Source of the DNA: Nakamurella endophytica
Lineage (GTDB): Bacteria; Actinomycetota; Actinomycetes; Mycobacteriales; Nakamurellaceae
NCBI RefSeq assembly: GCF_014646215.1
Contig: NZ_BMNA01000003.1
Span: 702,821-766,820 of the forward strand
Direction: 5' to 3'
Length of the DNA: 64,000 nucleotides
Positions 1 through 9,418 of the stretch are shown here, one piece after another. The translations under genes were made by a program, and so were the position numbers. Each line of letters begins with the position of its first letter. Within the stretch, counting starts at the first letter, position 1. The notes below the pieces were generated by a model that was not told where the DNA came from, did not search any database, and saw only the letters and a program-made list of their open reading frames with translations.

Positions 1-997
<997 letters not shown>

Positions 998-1068
998 CGG
1001 GTCTCCATCTGTCGGCGGGCGTGGGACGCGCGGGGCGGTGCGCGGTGCTCGGGACCGGGTGCGGGTCG

Positions 1069-1521
1069 TCAGGCCCGCCAGGTGCCGTCGCGCAGCAGCT
1101 CACGGTCGGGCAGCTCGTCGACCTCGCGCCAGGCCTGGATCCGGCGGGGGACGATGCGGAACCAGCGGTACGGCGTCGACAGCGTGCGCGGGTCGAAGCC
1201 GGTCCGCGCGGCGAAGCGGTCACCCTCCTCCCGGCTCCGCGCGTCGATCGGCAGCACCGTGACGTCGCCGTCGATGGTGCAGACGTCGCGGGTGTGGCCC
1301 AGCGCCAGTCGAACGGACCGGCCGGCCGCCAGGTTCCGGCCGGTCGGGCTGTCGGCCGGGGTGGCCAGCCAGACGGCCTCGCCGTCCCAGTCGAACGAGA
1401 GCGGCACCAGGTACGGGACACCCCGCGCCGACGCCGTCGCGACCCACAGGTCGACGTCCCGTTCCAGCCGGTCCAGGGTGTCCCGGCGTCGCTCGGCGCG
1501 GGTGCGCGGTTCCGGGGTCAC
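1069..1521 (-). CDS. PPOX-class (pyridoxamine oxidase-like, probably F420-binding) protein
   Basis: A 150-residue single-domain split-barrel protein. The N-terminal half (about residues 25-75) has the PPOX pattern of a strand with YLVPLSFDWDG followed by a loop containing SPTGRNLAAGRSVRLALG, typical of the nucleotide cofactor-binding barrel. Family members bind FMN or F420 and reduce small molecules or haem-like substrates; the substrate here is unknown. The GTG start has GGAG about eight bases upstream. It lies 71 bp upstream of the UvrA-like gene on the same strand, so the two may be co-transcribed. FMN versus F420 use cannot be decided from sequence. Confidence 0.75.
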   Translation of the reverse strand: MTPEPRTRAERRRDTLDRLERDVDLWVATASARGVPYLVPLSFDWDGEAVWLATPADSPTGRNLAAGRSVRLALGHTRDVCTIDGDVTVLPIDARSREEGDRFAARTGFDPRTLSTPYRWFRIVPRRIQAWREVDELPDRELLRDGTWRA

Positions 1522-1663
1522 GCCGGCTCCGGCGTGCGGGCGGCTGCCGGGCCGGGCGCCGGTCGTCGGCCGGCACGGTGGGCGGTCGGGACGGGAGCAG
1601 CGGCCGGCATGGCGGTCAGGCTAGGGCCCGCGCGGCCGGGTCGCCCGGCGTGCGACGGGCTGC

Positions 1664-2140
1664 TCAGCGATGCAGGGTGAGCAGCCAGGTGTTCCAGGTA
1701 CCGGTGCGGCGGTAGGCCACCTCGTCGACCAGCTGCCGGACGATCATCAGCCCGTACCCGCGGACCTGCGCGACGCCGGCCACCGGTTCGGGGGCGTCGG
1801 CCCCGTCGAACGGCCGGCCCTCGTCGGACACCGCGACGACCACCCGGTGCGGGTGCACCCGGCCCACCAGCCGGATGCGGTCGGTCGGCGCCAGATCGGC
1901 GTGGTCCACCGCATTGGTGCACACCTCGTGCACCGCCAGCTCCAGCCGGGCGAGCAGCCGTGCGCCCTCGTCCGCACCGGTCGCGGCCAGCAGGTCCCGC
2001 AGCCACGGACCCACCTCGCGCACCGACAGCAGGTCGGCGGCGACGGACAGCCGCGACGTCACCGGCCGGGTCGTGTCGACCGACTCCGCCGGGCCCCGCT
2101 GGGCCGCGAGGCCGGTGGTCCGGGTCCCGGTCGTGTCCAC
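1664..2140 (-). CDS. RsbW-type anti-sigma / serine kinase ATP-binding protein
   Basis: A 158-residue GHKL ATPase domain without sensor or membrane parts. The N-box is visible as ELAVHEVCTNAVDHA and the G1 box as VSDEGRPFDG, with a later glycine-rich GYGLMIVRQLVDE. Such stand-alone domains act as anti-sigma factors or serine kinases in partner switching. No sigma-B-like or STAS partner is adjacent, so the target is unknown. The open frame reaches 2236, but the GTG at 2140 is preceded by GGAGG with an 8-base spacer and removes an Arg-rich non-homologous stretch, so this start is preferred. Confidence 0.75.
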   Translation of the reverse strand: MDTTGTRTTGLAAQRGPAESVDTTRPVTSRLSVAADLLSVREVGPWLRDLLAATGADEGARLLARLELAVHEVCTNAVDHADLAPTDRIRLVGRVHPHRVVVAVSDEGRPFDGADAPEPVAGVAQVRGYGLMIVRQLVDEVAYRRTGTWNTWLLTLHR

Positions 2141-2289
2141 CGCCCACCCCTCCGTCCGTGGTCGCCACCCGGCTCGGTCGCCGTGTCGTCGTCGCCCCGA
2201 AGTCTGGCAGGACGCGCGGGTCGTCACGCAGCGCACGACGCAGCATCACCGGATCGAGGTGCGCACCGCTCTCCCGGGTGGCGCCGGCG

Positions 2290-3150
2290 TCACCCCTGGC
2301 CGATCAGCCGGTGCCCGGCGGCGTCCGTCCCGGAGACGTCGGTGTCGATGCCGCCGGGGATCCGGCATGCGCCCTTGAGGACGGCGGTCTGCCGGACGAC
2401 GTACCCGCGGGCGACCTGCGGCGCCGACCCGGACGCGGACCGCCAGAAGACCTGCACGCCGGGCAGAGCGGAGATCTGCGCCGCGGTCAACCGCTGCGGG
2501 ACGCCGACGTAGACGGCCGGCACGTACCCGCGGACGGAGACCGCCCTGGCCCAGTTCGCCACCCAGGTCCGGAGGGTCGCGGCCGAGGCCGTCGTGGTGT
2601 CCTCCAGGTCGAGGAAGATCTGGGCGCCGGCCGGGTACCCGGCCTGGCGGGCCTTCTGGGCGACGATCGTCCCGCGCTCGGTCCCCATCGTGGCGGTGGG
2701 CCACGCCGACGGGTCGTAGCCCTGGTAGAGCACCGCGTGCATGGTGATGGCCTTGGCCGCCGCCAGTTCGGCGCGCCAGGCGGTGCCGGTCACGTGGATC
2801 ATCGTGAACGCGTAGCCGGCGTTGCGCAGGCAGGCGAGCTGCGCCGGTGTCTCGACGTGCGAGGAGTCGAACCCGCGCCGGCCGGGCCCGATCACGAACC
2901 GGACGGCCGGCCCGGCCGCTGCGGCGCGGACCGTGGCCGGCGCCGCCGGCGAGGCCGCCGCGGGCGCCACCGGGGAGGCCGCCACTGGCGCCACCGGCGA
3001 GGCCGGCGCGGGCGCCGGGGCCGCTGCGGCGACGTCGGGGGACAGCAGCACGGCACCGGCCGCGAGGGCGGCGGCGGTCACCGACCGGAGCAGGCGGCCG
3101 GCGCGGCGCCGGTGCGGCGCGCCGGGGGTGCGGGGACGGTCGATGCTCAC
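2290..3150 (-). CDS. Exported DUF1906 (GH25-like barrel) protein
   Basis: 286 residues. The N-terminus is a signal sequence: an Arg-rich stretch (RRRAGRLLRS) then a hydrophobic Ala/Leu/Val core ending near AAAAP. An Ala/Pro/Val-rich linker follows (about residues 45-80). The C-terminal ~200 residues carry DUF1906 hallmarks: a start like GFDSSHVETPAQLACLRNAG, a middle strand with IFLDLED, and a late YVGV/VFWRSAS segment. The family (mycobacterial Rv2525c type) has a glycoside-hydrolase-like TIM barrel and is exported to the envelope. The GTG at 3150 has GAGGAGG upstream. It is divergent from the NCS1 permease. Substrate unknown. Confidence 0.75.
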   Translation of the reverse strand: MSIDRPRTPGAPHRRRAGRLLRSVTAAALAAGAVLLSPDVAAAAPAPAPASPVAPVAASPVAPAAASPAAPATVRAAAAGPAVRFVIGPGRRGFDSSHVETPAQLACLRNAGYAFTMIHVTGTAWRAELAAAKAITMHAVLYQGYDPSAWPTATMGTERGTIVAQKARQAGYPAGAQIFLDLEDTTTASAATLRTWVANWARAVSVRGYVPAVYVGVPQRLTAAQISALPGVQVFWRSASGSAPQVARGYVVRQTAVLKGACRIPGGIDTDVSGTDAAGHRLIGQG

Positions 3151-3338
3151 GCTGCCTCCTCGGCGTCGTCCCGGGACGGGACCCGGCGATCCGGACCATG
3201 AGAACAGAACACGGCCCGACGGGCACGCCGGGAGGCTGCAGCACCGGCCGGGCGCGGCGCGTCCGGAGTGCCGCCCGGGCGCGCGGCGACGGACGCGGGC
3301 GGTGCCGGCGCCCCGGATGCCGGAGGGTCCGCGGACCG

Positions 3339-3371
3339 CTGCGGCGAGCACAATGCCTGGCAGCGCCGCAG
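3339..3371. promoter_or_regulatory. 8-bp inverted repeat upstream of the permease
   Basis: CTGCGGCG and CGCCGCAG face each other across 17 bases in the 260-bp divergent gap between the DUF1906 gene and the NCS1 permease, ending 39 bases before the permease ATG. It could be an operator or an RNA hairpin in the permease leader. Only the symmetry supports it. Confidence 0.25.
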
Positions 3372-3410
3372 CAGCACACGCACGCTGCACCCCGCGGGAC
3401 AGGAGTCGGC

Positions 3411-4910
3411 ATGGGGAACACGGGATCGGTGCCGGTCGGCACCGGCACGGCGACCGCGGGCACGGCGGCCGGCACCGGGGTGATCGAGGCCAACGGCATC
3501 AACGTCATCGCCGACGAGGAGCGCAAGGGCCGCCCCAGGGACCTGTTCTGGCCGTGGTTCGGCTCGAACGTGTCGGTGCTCGGGCTCTCGTACGGGTCCT
3601 TCGTCCTCGGCTTCGGGGTGTCGTTCTGGCAGGCCACCGTCATCGGCCTGGTCGGTGTCACGGTGTCGTTCCTGCTGTGCGGCTTCATCGCGGTGGCCGG
3701 CCGGCGCGGTTCGGCGCCGACGATGGTCCTGTCCCGGGCGGCCTTCGGCGTGCACGGCAACAGGCTGCCGTCGCTGATCTCGTGGATCCTGACCGTCGGC
3801 TGGGAGACGGTGCTGATCATCCTGGCCACCCTGGCCACCGCGACGGTCTTCGGCCGGCTGGGGTGGGGATCCGGCGCTCCGGTGCAGGTCGTCGCCATGA
3901 TCGTCGTGGTGGCGCTGACCATCGCCGGCGGCGTCGCCGGGTTCGACGTCATCATGCGGATGCAACGGTGGATCACCGTCGTCACCGGCGTGTTGACGGT
4001 GGTCTACGCCGTGCTCGTGGTCCGGCACATCGACTGGTCCGCGGTCTCGTCGCTGCCCTCCGGCTCCGGCACGGCGTTCCTCGGTGGCTTCGTGTTCGTC
4101 ATGACCGGCTTCGGCCTCGGGTGGGTCAACGCCGCCGCCGACTACTCGCGCTACCTGCCGCGATCCGCATCCGCGCGCGGCATCGTCGGCTGGACCACGC
4201 TCGGCGGCGCGGTGGCACCTGCGCTGCTGGTCGTCTTCGGCGCCCTGCTGGCCGGGTCGTCCGGCGAGCTGTCGACGGCGATCGGGGCCGACCCGATCGG
4301 CGCGCTGGCGGAGCTGCTGCCGACCTGGTTCCTGGTCGTCTTCGTGGTCGTCGCCGTGCTCGGCCTGGTCGGCGGCGCGGTGCTGGACATCTACTCGTCG
4401 GGCCTGGCCCTGCTCTCGCTCGGTGTCCCGCTGCGGCGCTACCAGGCGGCGCTGGTCGACGGACTGATCATGATCGTCGGCGCGGTGTACGTGGTCTTCC
4501 TGGCGCACAGCGACTTCCAGGCGCAGTTCACCGGGTTCCTGATCACCCTCGGAGTGCCGGTCTCCGCATGGTGCGGCGTGGTGCTGGCCGACATCCTGCT
4601 GCGCCGGCGCGACTACGCCGAGGCAGACCTCTACGACGCGCGGGGCCGCTACGGATCCGTCCGGTGGGCCGCCGTCCTGCTGGTGGTGATCGGGACGGCG
4701 CTCGGCTGGGGACTGGTGACGAACTCCGCCGCCGGCTGGCTGGACTGGCAGGGGTACCTGCTCGGCCCGTTCGGTCTCGGCGGCCGGGAGGGCGGCTGGG
4801 CGTTCGCCAATCTCGGCGTCCTGGTCGCGCTGGCGGTCGGGTTCGTCGGCACCCTCGCGCTGTCCTCGGGCCGGGTGCGGCGACAGGAGGCCGTGCCGGC
4901 CGGCCGGTGA
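3411..4910 (+). CDS. NCS1 family cytosine/purine permease
   Basis: 499 residues with about 12 hydrophobic helices. After a ~30-residue hydrophilic head the NCS1 signature regions are visible: FWPWFGSNVSVLGLSYGSFV in helix 1, a GRRGSAPTMVLSRAAFG loop, and a later ADYSRYLPRS motif typical of cytosine permeases. Members import cytosine, uracil, hydantoins or related nucleobases with a cation. The ATG at 3411 has AGGAG eight bases upstream. No deaminase is adjacent, so the substrate is open. The GCS2-like gene follows 42 bp downstream and may share the transcript. Confidence 0.85.
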   Translation: MGNTGSVPVGTGTATAGTAAGTGVIEANGINVIADEERKGRPRDLFWPWFGSNVSVLGLSYGSFVLGFGVSFWQATVIGLVGVTVSFLLCGFIAVAGRRGSAPTMVLSRAAFGVHGNRLPSLISWILTVGWETVLIILATLATATVFGRLGWGSGAPVQVVAMIVVVALTIAGGVAGFDVIMRMQRWITVVTGVLTVVYAVLVVRHIDWSAVSSLPSGSGTAFLGGFVFVMTGFGLGWVNAAADYSRYLPRSASARGIVGWTTLGGAVAPALLVVFGALLAGSSGELSTAIGADPIGALAELLPTWFLVVFVVVAVLGLVGGAVLDIYSSGLALLSLGVPLRRYQAALVDGLIMIVGAVYVVFLAHSDFQAQFTGFLITLGVPVSAWCGVVLADILLRRRDYAEADLYDARGRYGSVRWAAVLLVVIGTALGWGLVTNSAAGWLDWQGYLLGPFGLGGREGGWAFANLGVLVALAVGFVGTLALSSGRVRRQEAVPAGR

Positions 4911-4952
4911 GCCGCCGGCGGGTCGCGCCGTCGGGCTGGGCAGACTGTCGCC

Positions 4953-6047
4953 GTGACGACGCGCACCATGGGGGTCGAGGAGGAGCTGCTGCTCTTGGCC
5001 GCGGACGACGGCCGCCCCGCTCCCGCCGCCCCCGCGGTCATCGACGTGGCCCGCCGGGCCGCGCCCGGCGACGACGAGCCGGTCGAGAAGGAGTTCAAGC
5101 GGGAGCAGGCCGAGATCGGTTCGGCGCCGACCGACGACGCCGGGGAGCTGCTGCGCGACCTGCGCTCGCGGCGTGGCCGGGCGGCGGCCGCCGCGCAGGC
5201 CACCGGGGTCCGGCTGGTGGCCCTGGCGACCAGCCCGCTGCCGGTGCAGCCGACCCCCACCGCCGACGAACGGTACCGGCGCATGCACCGCGAGTTCGGC
5301 GTGCTCGCCCGCCAGCAGCTGGCCTGCGGCGAGCACGTCCACGTCGAGGTGGCGTCCCGGGACGAGGGTGTTGGCGTGCTGGACCGGATCGCCCCGTGGT
5401 TGCCGGTGCTGCGCGCGCTGTCGGCCAACTCGCCGTTCTGGCAGGGCCAGGACACCGGTTACGCCAGCTACCGCACGCTGGCCTGGGGGTCCTGGCCCAG
5501 CGCGGGACCGGCGACCGGCTTCGGTGACGCGCAGGGGTACGACCGGGCGGTCGCCGACCTGGTCGCCACCGGAGCCGCCCTGGACGACGGGATGGTCTAC
5601 TTCGACGCCCGGCTGTCCCGCCGGTACGACACCGTCGAGGTGCGGGTGGCCGACGTCTGCACCGACGTGGCGGACTCCGTCCTCGTCGCCCTGCTGATCC
5701 GGGGCCTGGTCGACGTCCTGGCGCAGCAGTGGCGCAGCGGCGTCCCCGTGCCGGAGCTCCGGCCGGAGCTGCTGCGGGCGGCCACCTGGCGCGCCGCCCG
5801 TGACGGCCTGTCCGGGGAGCTGGTCGACCCGCGCGGGGCCGGACTGCGACCCGCCGGCGACGTGCTGGCCGCCCTGGTGCAGCTGGTCGAGCCGGCCCTG
5901 GGCCGGGACGACGCCGACCGCGTCCACGACGCCGTGCAGCGGCTGCTGCACGACGGCACCGGCGCGGACCGCCAGCGCGCGGTGCTGCGGCGGACCGGGT
6001 CGCTGCAGGCCGTGGTGACGGACGCGGCCGCCCGCACCCTGGCCTGA
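4953..6047 (+). CDS. GCS2-family carboxylate-amine ligase (YbdK type)
   Basis: 364 residues matching the glutamate-cysteine ligase 2 family. It opens with the family start TMGVEEELLLL, has KEFKREQAEIGSAPT near residue 47, and the central ERYRRMHREFGVLARQQLACGEHVHVEV segment that contributes metal and substrate ligands. A later SRRYDTVEVRVADVCTDV motif matches the C-terminal sheet. These enzymes ligate an amino acid to glutamate with ATP. In an actinomycete using mycothiol, glutathione synthesis is doubtful, so the true product is unknown. The GTG start lacks a strong ribosome site. Confidence 0.82.
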   Translation: MTTRTMGVEEELLLLAADDGRPAPAAPAVIDVARRAAPGDDEPVEKEFKREQAEIGSAPTDDAGELLRDLRSRRGRAAAAAQATGVRLVALATSPLPVQPTPTADERYRRMHREFGVLARQQLACGEHVHVEVASRDEGVGVLDRIAPWLPVLRALSANSPFWQGQDTGYASYRTLAWGSWPSAGPATGFGDAQGYDRAVADLVATGAALDDGMVYFDARLSRRYDTVEVRVADVCTDVADSVLVALLIRGLVDVLAQQWRSGVPVPELRPELLRAATWRAARDGLSGELVDPRGAGLRPAGDVLAALVQLVEPALGRDDADRVHDAVQRLLHDGTGADRQRAVLRRTGSLQAVVTDAAARTLA

Positions 6048-6251
6048 CCCCGTCGAGCCGCCGGCGCACGCACCGCCGGCCCGGCCCCTGGTGATGGCCC
6101 CTGGTCACCGCCCCTGGTCACCGCCCGACCGAGGCAGGTGCGGCCGGCACCGCGGGTGCCAGATCGCCGTGTCCCCGCGTCCGGGTACCGGGGTGTGTGT
6201 CCGGGGCGCGCGCGGGTCCGCGCCGCTCCCGGAGGCCGATCTTTGCATGCC

Positions 6252-6280
6252 TTGACACCGCGCCAGGCTTCGGTCATATT
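6252..6280 (+). promoter_or_regulatory. Consensus sigma70-type promoter
   Basis: TTGACA at 6252-6257 is a perfect -35 hexamer. CATATT at 6275-6280 follows at exactly 17 bases and is a reasonable -10. Transcription would begin near 6287, giving a ~370-base leader to the hydrolase gene at 6661. The -10 lies inside the left arm of the inverted repeat, as expected for a repressible promoter. Confidence 0.6.
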
Positions 6281-6315
6281 CATGTGCATCACCACCCGCG
6301 CGATGCATGAATATG
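6275..6315. promoter_or_regulatory. 14-bp inverted-repeat operator over the -10 box
   Basis: The left arm CATATTCATG-TG-CATC (6275-6290) and right arm GATGCATGAATATG (6302-6315) are reverse complements apart from one inserted TG. The arms are A+T-rich in a very G+C-rich genome, so chance symmetry is unlikely. They cover the -10 and the start of the transcript, fitting an operator for a dimeric repressor. No regulator gene is adjacent, so the protein that would bind is unknown. Confidence 0.55.
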
Positions 6316-6361
6316 CAGATCGCGTCCTCCATTCCGACGTCGTGATGGTGAAGGAGACGCT

Positions 6362-6493
6362 GTGGTCCACCCGGTACCCCGTCCGAGATCCGTGACGGCC
6401 GACCGTCCGTCCGCCTCCGCGCTCCCGCACCACGGGTCCTGCCCGATCCCTGGCAGCACCGGCGTGCCGCAGGACGCCCGCACTGTGGGCTGA
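6362..6493 (+). CDS. Possible 43-residue leader or small protein
   Basis: A GTG at 6362 lies six bases after a textbook AAGGAG and opens 43 codons ending in TGA at 6491-6493. The predicted peptide begins VVHPVPRPRS and contains HHGSCP. It sits 75 bases after the inferred transcription start of the promoter at 6252. No family is recognised. The ribosome site is its best support; Pro/Arg/Ser-rich composition can also arise by chance at this base composition. Confidence 0.3.
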   Translation: MVHPVPRPRSVTADRPSASALPHHGSCPIPGSTGVPQDARTVG

Positions 6494-6660
6494 TCGCCCG
6501 GCCGCGCCGGCGCCGGCCGCGCAAGGCAACCGCCCCGCCGGCATCCACCGCGCCACCCCCCGTGGCCGGGCCCGGACCGGGCCGACCACGCGCCGTCCCA
6601 CCACCTCCGACCCGCACCGGTGCACCCGCCGACCGGCGCCGCCCACAGACGGGAGACCCC

Positions 6661-7899
6661 GTGGCCACCGACGACCACGACGTGCAGAGCTTCACCATCT
6701 CGATCCCGGAGGCCGACCTCCAGGACATGAACGAGCGCCTGCGCCGGACCCGCTTCCCCCAGGACTTCGCCAACGACGACTGGCGGTACGGCTACAACTC
6801 CGCCTACCACCGCCAGCTGGTCGACTACTGGATCAACGAGTACGACTGGCGCGACGTCGAGCGGCGGATGAACGAGCTGCCGAACTTCAAGGTCGACCTG
6901 ATGGGCGTGCCGCTGCACTTCATCCACGCCAGGGGCAAGGGACCGAACCCGATGCCCCTGCTGCTGCACCACGGCTGGCCGTGGACGTTCTGGGACCTGC
7001 GCAAGGTGATCGGTCCGCTGACCGACCCGGCGAGCTACGGCGGGGATCCCGCCGACTCGTTCGACGTCGTGCTGATCTCCCTGCCCGGCTACGGTTTCTC
7101 CTCGCCGCTGACCGAGACCGGTTGGAACTTCTGGCACACCGCGGACCTCGAGAACACCTTGATGAAGGACGTGCTCGGGTACGAGAAGTACGCCACCGCC
7201 GGTGGCGACTGGGGCGCGCTGATCGCGCAGCAGCACGGCCACAAGTACGCCGACGACCTGTTCGGTCTGTACACGCACTTCCCGGCGCAACTGAGCCACT
7301 ACCTGGCCGAGCACCCGGACGCACCGCCGGACGTGGCCTACGACCCGGTGCTCGGCCTGCCGGCCGCCGACCAGTACGGCGAGGGCGAGGACGGCTGGTT
7401 CGAGCGCGGAAAGCTGTTCGTGGAGAACGAGAGCGGCTACGGCGAGATGCAGCTGACCAAGCCGCAGACGCTGGCCGCGCTGGTCGCCGACTCGCCCGCG
7501 GGCCAGCTGGCCTGGATCACCGAGAAGCGCTACTTCTGGGGCCTGGCCGAGCGCGGCGTCGGGACCGAGGCCTTCGAGCGGGTGTGGCCCAAGGAGGACC
7601 TGGTCACCACGGCCGCGGTGTACTTCCTGACCAACACCGGCGGAACCTCGTCGCGGTACTACTGGGAGTGCAGAGGCAACCCCTGGCGGCCCTCCCACGA
7701 GGGCTTCCCGGTGGTCACGGCGCCGACTGCGGTGGGCATCTACCCCGGTGAGATCTACAAGCCCCCGCGTAAGTGGACCGAGCGCTACTTCAACCTGCAG
7801 CAGTACCGCGTGCACGACGAGGGCGGCCACTTCGCGCCGCTCGAGGTGCCGGACACCTACGTCGACGACGTGCGGACGTTCTTCCGGACATTCCGCTGA
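6661..7899 (+). CDS. Epoxide hydrolase-family alpha/beta hydrolase
   Basis: 412 residues with the epoxide hydrolase N-terminal (EHN) domain at about 8-115 (SFTISIPEADLQDMNERLRR onward) then an alpha/beta hydrolase fold. HHGWPWTFWD carries the HGWP oxyanion motif, GGDWGALIAQ gives the nucleophilic Asp expected of epoxide hydrolases, and DEGGHFAPLE holds the catalytic His. Such enzymes open epoxides to diols. The GTG start has GGGAGA upstream. It precedes the ABC importer and dipeptidase genes on the same strand and probably acts on the imported compound or a product of it. The substrate is not predictable. Confidence 0.85.
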   Translation: MATDDHDVQSFTISIPEADLQDMNERLRRTRFPQDFANDDWRYGYNSAYHRQLVDYWINEYDWRDVERRMNELPNFKVDLMGVPLHFIHARGKGPNPMPLLLHHGWPWTFWDLRKVIGPLTDPASYGGDPADSFDVVLISLPGYGFSSPLTETGWNFWHTADLENTLMKDVLGYEKYATAGGDWGALIAQQHGHKYADDLFGLYTHFPAQLSHYLAEHPDAPPDVAYDPVLGLPAADQYGEGEDGWFERGKLFVENESGYGEMQLTKPQTLAALVADSPAGQLAWITEKRYFWGLAERGVGTEAFERVWPKEDLVTTAAVYFLTNTGGTSSRYYWECRGNPWRPSHEGFPVVTAPTAVGIYPGEIYKPPRKWTERYFNLQQYRVHDEGGHFAPLEVPDTYVDDVRTFFRTFR

Positions 7900-7966
7900 G
7901 CAGTCGCGCCGTCCCGCCCGCGGGAGCGCGCGCGACGGTGCGGAACCGCTGCGTCGCGCCCATTCC

Positions 7967-7988
7967 GCGGCGGTGACACCACCGTCGC
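7967..7988 (+). terminator. Hairpin after the epoxide-hydrolase gene
   Basis: GCGGCGGTG and CACCGTCGC form a 9-bp stem with one G-U pair around the loop ACAC, 68 bases after the hydrolase stop. It has no U tract, as is common in actinomycetes. It separates the hydrolase from the next promoter at 8026. Confidence 0.45.
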
Positions 7989-8025
7989 GACAGCGTCCTC
8001 GCAGGTCACGGCTCGATCGTGAGCC

Positions 8026-8055
8026 TTGACACAGTCGCCCCCGAGTCGCAACAAT
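8026..8055 (+). promoter_or_regulatory. Promoter of the ABC importer operon
   Basis: A perfect TTGACA (8026-8031) is followed after 18 bases by AACAAT (8050-8055), a four-of-six match to the -10 consensus. A small inverted repeat GGCTC-6 nt-GAGCC (8010-8025) abuts the -35 box and could be an operator. The leader to the lipoprotein ATG would be about 75 bases. Confidence 0.45.
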
Positions 8056-8138
8056 TGGTCATCGACATTCGGGCGTCGCATTTCCATGCAGTTGACCGCC
8101 TTCCGGCCGTGCCCACCACCGACCCGAAAGAAGAACCC

Positions 8139-9290
8139 ATGCACCGCACCTCCCGACGACGCCTGGCGCGGATCGCGGCGGCCGTCACGGCGGCCACCCT
8201 GCTGCTGGCCGGCTGTTCGAAGACGAACGCCTCCAGCGACAGCGGCAGCGGGGGCGGCAGTTCCGCGGCCCCCATCGCCAAGGACGACCTCGTGCTCGTG
8301 GCCTCGGTGATCAACACCACCAATCCGTACATGGCCTCGATGATCGAGGGCGCGAAGGCGCTCTCGGCCAAGCTCGGGGTGCCGCTGGAGGTCGTGGACT
8401 CGCAGGGCTCCAGCCAGACCGAGATCAGCAAGATCCAGGCGATTCTGGCGCGCGGCAAGAAGGCCGTGGTGATGGTCAACACCGTGGCCAGCTCCGACGC
8501 CAAGCCGATCGTCGACGCCGTCAAGCAGGCCGGCGGCTACGTCACGATCTGGTGGAACAAGCCGGACAACCTCGAGCCCTGGGACGTCGGCAACAACTTC
8601 GTCGCCTTCCAGAAGTACTCCGGCGTCGAGAGCGGCGAGTGCACCGGCAAGGCGCTGGCCGAGAGTCTCGGCGGCAAGGGCAATGTCGTCGGCCTGGCCG
8701 GCGTGCTGGACAGCACCACGTCGCAGACCCGTGTCGCCGGCTTCAAGAACGCGCTCAAGGCCTACCCGAACATCAAGCTGCTCGATCTGCAGCCGGCCAA
8801 CTGGGACCCGCAGCTCGGTTTGTCGGTGACGCAGAACCTGCTCACCAAGTACCCGAACCAGATCGACGGGATCTGGGCCGCGGACGACGCCATGATCATC
8901 GGTGCCACGCAGGCGACCAAGAAGGCCAACGTCTACGACAAGATCAAGTACGTCTCGGACGGCCTGTACCCCGACGTGGTCTCGCTGATGAAGCAGCCGA
9001 ACAGCCCGGTGGTCGGCGAGACCTTCCACCGCGGGTTCATGGCGGCCTCGATCGGCCTCTACACCGCCTACCTGGCGGCCACCGGAAAGATCGACCCGTC
9101 GACCCTGCCGCACGAGAAGCGGGACAGCCTGTTCAAGCTGGTCTGCGCCACGCCCAAGGACTTCGAGCAGTACACGAAGTGGGACAACGACGTGGCCGGC
9201 TGGGTCGACACCCTGGTGAACGCCAAGGACCCGTGGTCGGTCGAGCCCACCCCGCTGGTCGGGCAGGGCCCGGAGAAGCTCCCGTCCTGA
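8139..9290 (+). CDS. Sugar-type ABC transporter substrate-binding lipoprotein
   Basis: 383 residues. The signal peptide MHRTSRRRLARIAAAV ends in the lipobox LLLAGC, so it is lipid-anchored. After a Ser/Gly-rich linker the mature part begins LVLVASVINTTNPYMASMIEG, the type I periplasmic-binding fold used for ribose, autoinducer-2 and related ligands. DGIWAADDAMIIGA and VVGETFHRGFMAAS match the ligand-pocket strands. The ATG at 8139 has AGAAG upstream; an upstream frame exists but lacks a signal sequence. It is the first gene of the importer operon. The ligand is unknown. Confidence 0.88.
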   Translation: MHRTSRRRLARIAAAVTAATLLLAGCSKTNASSDSGSGGGSSAAPIAKDDLVLVASVINTTNPYMASMIEGAKALSAKLGVPLEVVDSQGSSQTEISKIQAILARGKKAVVMVNTVASSDAKPIVDAVKQAGGYVTIWWNKPDNLEPWDVGNNFVAFQKYSGVESGECTGKALAESLGGKGNVVGLAGVLDSTTSQTRVAGFKNALKAYPNIKLLDLQPANWDPQLGLSVTQNLLTKYPNQIDGIWAADDAMIIGATQATKKANVYDKIKYVSDGLYPDVVSLMKQPNSPVVGETFHRGFMAASIGLYTAYLAATGKIDPSTLPHEKRDSLFKLVCATPKDFEQYTKWDNDVAGWVDTLVNAKDPWSVEPTPLVGQGPEKLPS

Positions 9291-9303
9291 TCCGGAGCCC
9301 GTC

Positions 9304-9368
9304 GAGCTGCGAGCACCGCAGCTCCCTGTGACCACTCGCGGGCCGGCGATGCACGTCGCCGGCCCGCG
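9304..9368 (+). other. Two consecutive perfect hairpins between importer genes
   Basis: GAGCTGCG / CGCAGCTC (9304-9324, loop 5) is followed by a perfect 13-bp stem CGCGGGCCGGCGA / TCGCCGGCCCGCG (9337-9368, loop 6). They fill the gap between the binding-protein gene and the first permease gene. Such structures often protect the upstream mRNA or partly terminate, giving more binding protein than membrane subunits. Confidence 0.7.
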
Positions 9369-9418
9369 ACCGGTTCCCTGTCCTGCACCCGCACCGTCGC
9401 GAAATGGGGAGTACGCCG

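Larger units (their letters stand above)
6048..6660. other. 613-bp leader/intergenic region before the epoxide-hydrolase gene
   Basis: This is the longest non-coding stretch in the window. It starts with short direct repeats of CCCCTGGTCACCG (about 6090-6125). It then holds a consensus promoter overlapping a long inverted repeat (6252-6315), a possible small reading frame at 6362-6493, and about 170 bases with no recognisable feature before the GGGAGA ribosome site of the hydrolase gene. Confidence 0.6.

Noticed and set aside
3349..3354. CACAAT as a shared -10 motif before the permease, gnd and ECF sigma genes
   Set aside because: The six bases recur at 43591 and 55421 but only the last has a possible -35, so a common promoter class is not supported.
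3147..5951. A 934-codon minus-strand frame opposite the permease and ligase genes
   Set aside because: Antisense to two genes with strong family signatures and ribosome sites; no coherent protein family.
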